Assembly: GCA_036491035.1 (NCBI GenBank)
Contig: DASXCU010000121.1
Location: 1-11,186 of the forward strand
Length of the DNA: 11,186 bases
Direction of reading: 5' to 3'
Source of the DNA: Galbitalea sp036491035
Lineage (GTDB): Bacteria; Actinomycetota; Actinomycetes; Actinomycetales; Microbacteriaceae
This document shows positions 7,051 through 11,186 of the stretch, piece after piece (position 1 is the first letter of the stretch; each line of letters begins with the position of its first letter). The notes beneath the pieces were generated by a model, which was given only the letters and a program-made list of their open reading frames with translations, was not told where the DNA came from and searched no databases. Made by a program: the position numbers and the translations under genes.

Positions 7051-8232
7051 CTACTCGCCTACGGCCTTCAGGGACGCTTCCAGCTCGGACTCGGGCGGGA
7101 ACTCGTCTTCCGTAACCGCGGCGGGGACGACCTCGATGGGCTTGGGGCCGGCTGGGGCTTTGGCTGCCGCAGCGGCCGCCTTGTTCTCCGCCTGCAGCGC
7201 GTCCGCGGCTGCGGCTGCCTTTGCCGCCTTGGCTTCCGCTCCCACCCCGAGCTTGAACATGATCTTCTGCTCGATGTCCGCGGCGATCTCGGGGTTCTCG
7301 AGCAGGAACTTGCGTGAGTTCTCCTTGCCCTGACCCAGCTGGTCGCCGTCGTAGGTGTACCAGGCGCCGGACTTGCGAACGATCTCGTGGTCGACTCCGA
7401 AGTCGATGAGGCTGCCCTCGCGCGAGATTCCCGTGCCGTACAGGATGTCGAACTCGGCCTGCTTGAACGGCGGTGCCATCTTGTTCTTGACGACCTTGAC
7501 GCGGGTGCGGTTGCCGACGGCATCCGTTCCGTCTTTCAGGGTCTCGATTCGACGGATGTCGAGTCTCACCGACGCATAGAACTTCAGCGCCTTGCCACCC
7601 GCGGTGGTCTCCGGGCTTCCGAAGAAGACACCGATCTTCTCGCGCAGCTGGTTGATGAAGATCATCGTGGTGTTGGTCTGGCTCAGCCCACCGGTGAGTT
7701 TGCGGAGCGCCTGCGACATGAGGCGAGCCTGGAGGCCGACGTGGGAGTCACCCATCTCGCCCTCGATCTCGGCACGGGGCACGAGCGCGGCAACGGAGTC
7801 GATGACGATCAGGTCGATCGATCCACTGCGCACGAGCATGTCGGCGATCTCGAGCGCCTGCTCACCGGTGTCGGGCTGCGACACGAGGAGGGCGTCGATG
7901 TCGACGCCGAGCTTGGCTGCGTATTCCGGGTCGAGTGCGTGCTCCGCATCGATGAAGGCGGCGATGCCACCGTTGCGCTGGGCATTGGCGATGGCGTGAA
8001 GCGTGAGAGTCGTCTTTCCCGACGACTCCGGACCGTAGATCTCGACGATACGACCGCGCGGGAGTCCGCCGATGCCGAGCGCGACATCCAGTGCGATGGA
8101 GCCGGTGGAAATGACCTCTACGGGTGCGCGCTCGTCGCTGCCGAGACGCATGACCGATCCCTTGCCGAACTGGCGATCAATCTGGGCGAGTGCTGTTTCG
8201 AGTGACTTTTCACGGTCGACTGCTGATGGCAT
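7051..8232 (-). CDS. recA: Recombinase RecA
   Basis: RecA forms ATP-dependent filaments on single-stranded DNA, drives homologous recombination and triggers LexA self-cleavage. The 393-residue product has Walker A GPESSGKT (67-74), Walker B LIVID (141-145), the L1 and L2 DNA-binding loops (RAEIEGEMGDSHVG, and GVFFGSPETTAGG at 201-213) and the C-terminal domain. Residues 331-365 form an alanine/lysine-rich low-complexity stretch, followed by an acidic tail (TEDEFPPESELE). This makes it about 40 residues longer than E. coli RecA. No intein interrupts it. The start is the ATG at 8232, with GAGGAG 7 nt upstream (8240-8245); the open frame to 8334 is not used. The upstream region carries a LexA box and a second candidate damage promoter. 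Confidence 0.99.
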   Translation of the reverse strand: MPSAVDREKSLETALAQIDRQFGKGSVMRLGSDERAPVEVISTGSIALDVALGIGGLPRGRIVEIYGPESSGKTTLTLHAIANAQRNGGIAAFIDAEHALDPEYAAKLGVDIDALLVSQPDTGEQALEIADMLVRSGSIDLIVIDSVAALVPRAEIEGEMGDSHVGLQARLMSQALRKLTGGLSQTNTTMIFINQLREKIGVFFGSPETTAGGKALKFYASVRLDIRRIETLKDGTDAVGNRTRVKVVKNKMAPPFKQAEFDILYGTGISREGSLIDFGVDHEIVRKSGAWYTYDGDQLGQGKENSRKFLLENPEIAADIEQKIMFKLGVGAEAKAAKAAAAADALQAENKAAAAAAKAPAGPKPIEVVPAAVTEDEFPPESELEASLKAVGE

Positions 8233-8239
8233 TTCCGAA

Positions 8240-8245
8240 CTCCTC
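8240..8245 (-). promoter_or_regulatory. Ribosome binding site of recA
   Basis: GAGGAG lies 7 nt before the ATG at 8232 and fixes that start over upstream in-frame ATGs such as the one at 8247-8249. A stable hairpin (8259-8280) ends 13 nt upstream of it. Confidence 0.8.
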
Positions 8246-8258
8246 ATGTCGATTTGCT

Positions 8259-8280
8259 TTCTCAGCGCGTGCACTGAGAA
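8259..8280 (-). repeat. Hairpin in the recA 5' leader
   Basis: The arms TTCTCAGTG and CGCTGAGAA pair as 9 bp (one U-G wobble) around the tetraloop CACG. No U-tract follows, so it is not an intrinsic terminator. It sits about 26 nt upstream of the recA ATG inside the predicted leader RNA. As DNA it is also a near-palindrome that a protein could bind. Confidence 0.6.
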
Positions 8281-8387
8281 AGCCAAAATTGATTGCCCCA
8301 TAGGCTGTCGTTCTGCTGCTGGCCGGTGGAACAAGGCCCACAGCCTCCCGACAAAAGGCTGGTACGCGACAAGCGCTTACGAGTCAG

Positions 8388-8410
8388 ACGTTACGCTCGG
8401 GATCCGACAT
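8388..8410 (-). promoter_or_regulatory. Candidate LexA-independent damage promoter (RecA_NDp/PafBC type)
   Basis: The sequence ATGTCGGAT, 8 nt, TAACGT resembles the mycobacterial RecA_NDp motif TTGTCRGTG-N8-TANNNT. It matches the TGTC core, the purine, the following G, the exact 8-nt spacing and all fixed bases of the -10. Three of nine positions in the upstream half differ. The predicted start near 8381 gives a leader of about 150 nt. It lies closer to recA than the SOS box, the same order as the P1/P2 promoters of M. tuberculosis recA. Confidence 0.45.
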
Positions 8411-8468
8411 TTCGTGGCGGAACACGGGCAAACGGTGAATAACTCGTATTCGAACGTCGCTATGAAGG

Positions 8469-8474
8469 AGCATA
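8469..8474 (-). promoter_or_regulatory. Candidate -10 of the LexA-controlled recA promoter
   Basis: TATGCT fits TANNNT and lies 7 nt downstream of the SOS box, so bound LexA would cover the -35 region. The -35 itself is not recognisable. The implied leader is about 230 nt. Confidence 0.35.
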
Positions 8475-8481
8475 CGCAGAA

Positions 8482-8497
8482 TCGAACATCTGTTCTA
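8482..8497 (-). promoter_or_regulatory. SOS box (LexA operator) upstream of recA
   Basis: TAGAACAGATGTTCGA matches the actinobacterial LexA operator TCGAAC-N4-GTTCGA at 11 of 12 fixed positions; the only departure is TAGAAC in one arm. It sits 20 nt past the DUF3046 stop and 250 nt before the recA start. It predicts LexA repression of recA and, by co-transcription, recX. Confidence 0.88.
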
Positions 8498-8516
8498 GCG
8501 ACACGCTGGCGAAAGG

Positions 8517-8744
8517 TCAGCGCTTCTTCGGCTCGCGCTGCCCTACGCCGTACCAGCGCTCGGGCGGTACATCCGTTGCCCGGCAGAGCGCCAGCCAGAT
8601 GGCACGCGTCGGTTCACCTGCCTTGATCGCCTGCTCCGCGGTACGGCTTCCCATCTCCTCGAGAACAAGGTCCCGGGTGAGCACGCGGCCGTAGGCGTCG
8701 CCGTACTCGTCGGCAATCGCCAGCCAGAACTCACTCAGTCGCAC
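8517..8744 (-). CDS. DUF3046 family small protein
   Basis: This is a 75-residue soluble protein of unknown function. It fits the DUF3046 family found beside recA across actinobacteria (the Rv2738c position in M. tuberculosis); I recognise MRLSEFW at the start, the central TRDLVLEEMGSRTAEQAIKAG and the aromatic WLALCRATDVPPERWYG. The C-terminus is short and basic (REPKKR). The start is the GTG at 8744. It has no Shine-Dalgarno sequence, and TAGCGT (8751-8756) ends 6 nt before the GTG, which suggests a leaderless mRNA. It is bounded upstream by the regulator's terminator and downstream by the recA control region, so it probably has its own promoter and may read through into recA. Confidence 0.88.
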   Translation of the reverse strand: MRLSEFWLAIADEYGDAYGRVLTRDLVLEEMGSRTAEQAIKAGEPTRAIWLALCRATDVPPERWYGVGQREPKKR

Positions 8745-8750
8745 GGAACA

Positions 8751-8774
8751 ACGCTAGGCGAGAATCGTCGACAA
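8751..8774 (-). promoter_or_regulatory. Candidate leaderless promoter of the DUF3046 gene
   Basis: TAGCGT at 8751-8756 fits TANNNT, with 6 nt to the GTG start. Upstream, TTGTCGACG (8766-8774) resembles the RecA_NDp upstream half TTGTCRGTG in 7 of 9 positions, but the spacer is 9 nt rather than 8. A damage-responsive promoter is possible but unproven. Confidence 0.4.
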
Positions 8775-8789
8775 CAAAGCCAGGAACGA

Positions 8790-8822
8790 CGAAACGCCCC
8801 GACGCAGTGCCGAGGCGTTTCG
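8790..8822 (-). terminator. Hairpin terminator after the XRE/ClgR-like gene
   Basis: Perfect 9-bp arms CGAAACGCC and GGCGTTTCG extend on the minus strand through wobble pairs to a stem of about 14 bp with a 5-nt loop. It lies 12 nt past the regulator's stop codon and is followed by a moderately T-rich stretch rather than a clean T-tract, as is common in high-GC bacteria. Confidence 0.75.
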
Positions 8823-8834
8823 CAAACCGAGCCG

Positions 8835-9143
8835 CTAGCGAAGTAGCAGGTCTTCGTTGTATCCGGCGACCAGGTCGTCCGGAACGGTGTCTGGGATGGG
8901 TGCAAGACCCTCGATGATGGCGATGCGGTCGCCGACCTCGCGCATAATCACCGAGATCGGAGTCTCGAGCGCATCCGCGACGGAGGCGAGAATCTCTGAG
9001 CTCGCCTCTTTCTGACCGCGCTCCACCTCACTGAGGTAGCCGAGTGCGACGCTGGCCTTACTTGCCACCTGGCGGAGGGTACGACCCTTTTGAAGGCGGA
9101 AGTCACGCAATACGTCACCAATTTCCTGACGAACCAGAACCAT
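8835..9143 (-). CDS. clgR: XRE-family helix-turn-helix regulator, ClgR-like
   Basis: This 102-residue DNA-binding protein has a HTH_3/XRE domain at about residues 6-66; the motif RTLRQVASKASVALGYLSEVERGQKEAS is typical of ClgR, the activator of clp protease genes in actinobacteria. Position supports this: it sits beyond pgsA and cinA and before DUF3046/recA, as Rv2745c does in M. tuberculosis. Residues 67-102 form a tail ending in LLLR, not the alanine-rich Clp degron described for Streptomyces ClgR, so turnover may differ. The start is the ATG at 9143, with AGGAGGG 4 nt upstream. A 173-nt leader region holds a SigR/SigH-type promoter match and a small palindrome. A different XRE regulator cannot be excluded without finding its targets. 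Confidence 0.85.
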   Translation of the reverse strand: MVLVRQEIGDVLRDFRLQKGRTLRQVASKASVALGYLSEVERGQKEASSEILASVADALETPISVIMREVGDRIAIIEGLAPIPDTVPDDLVAGYNEDLLLR

Positions 9144-9147
9144 GGGA

Positions 9148-9154
9148 CCCTCCT
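9148..9154 (-). promoter_or_regulatory. Ribosome binding site of the ClgR-like gene
   Basis: AGGAGGG, a near-perfect anti-Shine-Dalgarno match, lies 4 nt before the ATG at 9143. It implies strong translation once the mRNA is made. Confidence 0.85.
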
Positions 9155-9162
9155 TCTCTTGT

Positions 9163-9175
9163 CGATTGCCAATCG
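9163..9175. repeat. Small palindrome before the regulator's RBS
   Basis: CGATT, a 3-nt centre, then AATCG form a perfect 5-bp inverted repeat ending 9 nt upstream of the Shine-Dalgarno sequence. It could be an operator for the adjacent regulator or a weak RNA stem. It does not contain the CGC/GCG half-sites reported for ClgR. Confidence 0.35.
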
Positions 9176-9269
9176 GTGTTTGTGCTACCGGGTGGATAAC
9201 ACTACATCCGTCCGACTCTCACAATGTAACCGGTGCAACCTCGATACTGCTTGTGAATTCATTACTTGT

Positions 9270-9295
9270 AACGAGATCGAAACGACCACTATTCC
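9270..9295 (-). promoter_or_regulatory. SigR/SigH-type (ECF) promoter upstream of clgR
   Basis: GGAAT (9291-9295), an 18-nt spacer and GTT (9270-9272) match exactly the SigR/SigH consensus GGAAT-N18-GTT of actinobacteria. clgR is under SigH/SigE-type control in Corynebacterium and Mycobacterium, which fits. The predicted start near 9260 gives a leader of about 115 nt. Confidence 0.6.
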
Positions 9296-9316
9296 CGATA
9301 CTTGAGTCGATCTGGC

Positions 9317-9811
9317 TCAGGTATCGAGTCCTGTGAGAACTTTCTTCAGTTGTACCAGTGATTCGGAGACGACGCGCCGACGGAGTGCGTTTCGCGAACC
9401 CCCAAGAGTGAGGTCAAACACTCTCGTTCCGGCGTCAGTCGACACACCGACGAAAACAGTGCCGACCGGTTTGCCGTCCTGCGGGTCGGGGCCGGCCACC
9501 CCTGTCGTCGACAGACCAATGGATGCCGGTTGCCCGTCGATCGCGCATACGCGCCGCACGCCCTCGGCCATCGCTGCGGCCACATCCGGGTCGACGGCGC
9601 CACGATCGGCCAGAAGACGGTCATCCACGCCGAGCAACGAGCGCTTGAGGGCGGTGTTGTAGGCGACCACTCCCCCGTTCACGACCTTCGAGGCGCCGGG
9701 CACGCTAACGAGTTCCGCGACGACGAGACCGCCGGTCAGCGATTCCGCGATCGCGATCGTGAGCCCCCGCCGGGTCAGGTCGGCGATGATGCCGGCGGCT
9801 GCCTCGCCCAC
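9317..9811 (-). CDS. CinA C-terminal domain protein (nicotinamide-nucleotide amidase)
   Basis: The product is a probable amidase that converts NMN to nicotinate mononucleotide in NAD salvage (PncC activity). About 164 residues cover only the CinA C-terminal domain; the N-terminal MoCF-like domain of full-length CinA is absent. Signatures are AESLTGG (nucleophile Ser24), VVAYNTALK (Tyr51, Lys56; the same 27- and 32-residue spacings from the serine as in E. coli PncC), STTGVAGPDP and GKPVGTVFVGV. I place the start at the GTG at 9811, 10 nt after the pgsA stop; no clear Shine-Dalgarno sequence is present, so the exact start is uncertain. The frame continues to 9970, but that part overlaps pgsA and looks like shadow sequence. 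It is probably in an operon with pgsA. Confidence 0.92.
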   Translation of the reverse strand: MGEAAAGIIADLTRRGLTIAIAESLTGGLVVAELVSVPGASKVVNGGVVAYNTALKRSLLGVDDRLLADRGAVDPDVAAAMAEGVRRVCAIDGQPASIGLSTTGVAGPDPQDGKPVGTVFVGVSTDAGTRVFDLTLGGSRNALRRRVVSESLVQLKKVLTGLDT

Positions 9812-9821
9812 GGCATCCGAC

Positions 9822-10562
9822 TCAGGAGGCAGGGGTCGTCGCTTCCGTCTTGCGCAGCTTCGAGAACTGCCAGAGGTAATCGATCCCGGAGTACACGGTG
9901 AGAACGAGTGCGATGCCCATGACGACCCAGTCAAACCAGTCGATGCCCACGATGACGCCGCTCGGTGCATTGAACACGTTCGCGAAGAGGGCCTGCAGCG
10001 GCGCGAGGAACAGTGAGATGGCGATCGATTGGAAGACCGTCTTCAGCTTGCCGCCCTTGGACGCCGGGATGACCCGCTGCCGGATGACGACGAACCGGAA
10101 AATCGTGATGCCGAGTTCGCGCACGAGGATGACAATAGTGACCCACCACCACAGGTCACCGAGGATCGACAGCGAAACCAGGGCACCGCCCACGAGCAGC
10201 TTGTCGGCGATCGGGTCGAGGATGATTCCGACGTTCGTGATGAGGTTGCGTCCGCGCGCCAGGTGCCCGTCGACCCCGTCCGTCGCGATCGCGAGGACGA
10301 AGAGCGCGGTCGCGACCCAGCGCCAGAGCCCGTCGTCGTGGTTGTCGAGGAACAGCAGCCAGATGAATACCGGCACCAAAAGGATGCGGATCACGGTCAC
10401 GATATTGGCGATATTGCCGTTGCTGGCTTTAGTGTCGCCCGGGCTGGTAACCCGGCCGCGCATCGATTCGATCATGGCGTCGGCCCGGCGCTGGGCCTCC
10501 GGACGGCCGGAGCTCGCGATGATGTCGTCCTGTGCGGGATCGCCCGGCAGTAGTGGCGTCAT
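9822..10562 (-). CDS. pgsA: CDP-diacylglycerol-glycerol-3-phosphate 3-phosphatidyltransferase
   Basis: This integral membrane enzyme joins CDP-diacylglycerol and glycerol-3-phosphate to make phosphatidylglycerophosphate, the precursor of phosphatidylglycerol and cardiolipin. The CDP-alcohol phosphotransferase motif is complete: D95-x2-D98-G99-x2-A102-R103-x8-G112-x3-D116-x3-D120. Hydrophobic segments lie at about 52-72, 82-94, 110-134, 137-162, 176-198 and 203-227. The first 50 residues are a polar extension, making it 246 residues against about 180-200 for many homologues. The start ATG at 10562 is supported by GGGAGT ending 5 nt upstream and overlapping the ftsK stop, 3 nt from it. A phosphatidylinositol-phosphate synthase paralogue is less likely, given the PgsA-like IANIVTVIRILLVPVF start and this genome position. 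Confidence 0.93.
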   Translation of the reverse strand: MTPLLPGDPAQDDIIASSGRPEAQRRADAMIESMRGRVTSPGDTKASNGNIANIVTVIRILLVPVFIWLLFLDNHDDGLWRWVATALFVLAIATDGVDGHLARGRNLITNVGIILDPIADKLLVGGALVSLSILGDLWWWVTIVILVRELGITIFRFVVIRQRVIPASKGGKLKTVFQSIAISLFLAPLQALFANVFNAPSGVIVGIDWFDWVVMGIALVLTVYSGIDYLWQFSKLRKTEATTPAS

Positions 10563-10565
10563 TCG

Positions 10566-11186
10566 TCACTCCCTGCCCGTCAGCCCCCAGGCGTCCTCAT
10601 CGGGATCACCATCCGTATCATCGTATCCGGTCGTCATTTCGGCTTGGCGGTCTCTCGGCGAACTTGCGGCGGGCCCGCCGCGCAGGCTGGCGAGCACCTC
10701 GGAAAGCTGCTCAGGTGTGACGAGCACGTCGCGGGCCTTGGATCCCTCCGATGGCCCCACGATTCCGCGGGACTCGAGCAGGTCCATCAGTCGACCGGCC
10801 TTGGCGAATCCGACCCGCAGCTTCCGCTGCAGCATCGATGTCGAGCCGAATTGCGTGCTGACGACGAGCTCCGCGGCAGCGAGGAGCACCTCGAGATCGT
10901 CGCCGATATCGGAGTCGATCTGCCGGGACGCTTCCGCGGGCGCGGCGACATCGGTGCGGTATTCGGGGCGCGCCTGCGCCGTGACGTGTTTGACCACGGC
11001 ATCGATCTCGGCCTCGGTGACCCAGGCGCCCTGCACGCGCACGGCCTTGCCCGCACCCATGGGAAGGAACAGTCCGTCGCCCTGGCCGATCAGCTTCTCC
11101 GCGCCCTGCTGGTCGAGGATGACCCGCGAGTCGGTCGAACTGGAGACCGCAAACGCGAGACGGGATGGCACGTTCGCCTTGATGAG
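10566..11186 (-). CDS. ftsK: DNA translocase FtsK, C-terminal part (5' end outside window)
   Basis: FtsK pumps DNA at the division septum and activates XerCD at dif. The frame is open at the right edge, leaving 206 codons of the C-terminus. The visible part contains the end of the motor domain (ANVPSRLAFAVSSSTDSRVILD, GLFLPMGAGKAVRVQGAWVTEAEI) and the gamma winged-helix domain that reads KOPS polarity signals (ELVVSTQFGSTSMLQRKLRVGFAKAGRLMDLLESRGIVGP). After it comes an acidic, probably disordered tail of about 50 residues. Walker A and the N-terminal membrane part are not in the window. The stop at 10566-10568 lies 3 nt before pgsA, so the two genes are probably co-transcribed. Confidence 0.97.
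   Translation of the reverse strand, partial: LIKANVPSRLAFAVSSSTDSRVILDQQGAEKLIGQGDGLFLPMGAGKAVRVQGAWVTEAEIDAVVKHVTAQARPEYRTDVAAPAEASRQIDSDIGDDLEVLLAAAELVVSTQFGSTSMLQRKLRVGFAKAGRLMDLLESRGIVGPSEGSKARDVLVTPEQLSEVLASLRGGPAASSPRDRQAEMTTGYDDTDGDPDEDAWGLTGRE

Noticed and set aside
7387..8205. Plus-strand open frame opposite recA (272 codons)
   Set aside because: It is fully inside recA on the other strand and has an atypical composition and no start signal.
8449..8456. Second LexA half-site (TTCGAA type) downstream of the SOS box
   Set aside because: Only one half matches; the partner half at the required 4-nt spacing is absent.
8385..8473. Small minus-strand ORF (29 codons, MLLHSDVR...) between the SOS box and recA, a possible leader peptide
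   Set aside because: It has no Shine-Dalgarno sequence, no internal pattern, and overlaps the candidate promoter; chance is more likely.
8790..8822. Inverted repeat considered as an attachment site or regulator operator
   Set aside because: Its place 12 nt past a stop codon and the long GC-rich stem fit a transcription terminator better.
1..11186. Mobile elements, CRISPR repeats, tRNA or rRNA genes, toxin-antitoxin or defence genes
   Set aside because: None were seen on either strand; the window is filled by conserved housekeeping genes in their usual actinobacterial order, so I do not claim a new gene system here.

Overview
The window looks like a core-chromosome segment of a high-GC actinobacterium, most likely in or near the family Microbacteriaceae. 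That placement is inferred from the GC-rich codons, the frequent GTG starts and the gene order ftsK - pgsA - cinA(CTD) - clgR-like - DUF3046 - recA - recX - miaB - miaA - dapF - hflX, which follows the recA neighbourhood known from Mycobacterium and Streptomyces. No database search was possible. All genes except one lie on the minus strand, so transcription runs from the right end to the left end.

Layout from right to left. The 3' end of ftsK (DNA translocase) runs in from the right edge. It is followed after 3 nt by pgsA (phosphatidylglycerophosphate synthase) and then by a stand-alone CinA C-terminal domain (NMN amidase). Next is a small XRE-type regulator resembling ClgR. It has its own leader, a perfect Shine-Dalgarno sequence and a sequence matching a SigR/SigH-type promoter, and it is closed by a strong hairpin terminator. 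Then come a leaderless DUF3046 gene and a 284-nt control region ahead of recA. That region holds a near-perfect actinobacterial SOS (LexA) box, a candidate LexA-independent damage motif of the RecA_NDp/PafBC type, and a 9-bp hairpin just upstream of the recA ribosome binding site. recA, recX, miaB, miaA and dapF follow with gaps or overlaps of about 4 to 22 nt, consistent with one transcript.

The single plus-strand gene is an RsmC-like class I methyltransferase between dapF and hflX. Its stop codon overlaps the dapF stop tail to tail. At its 5' end it is divergent from hflX across a 42-nt spacer that seems to carry two back-to-back leaderless promoters. hflX is followed by a separate metF (methylenetetrahydrofolate reductase), cut by the left window edge.

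Functionally the segment joins chromosome segregation (FtsK), DNA damage repair (RecA/RecX), envelope lipid synthesis (PgsA), proteolysis control (ClgR-like), tRNA A37 modification (MiaA and MiaB act in sequence on the same base), ribosome rescue (HflX), lysine/peptidoglycan precursor synthesis (DapF) and one-carbon metabolism (MetF). I see no mobile element, CRISPR array, tRNA, rRNA or defence system, and no gene-free stretch longer than 300 bases. The interesting content is regulatory rather than a new gene system.
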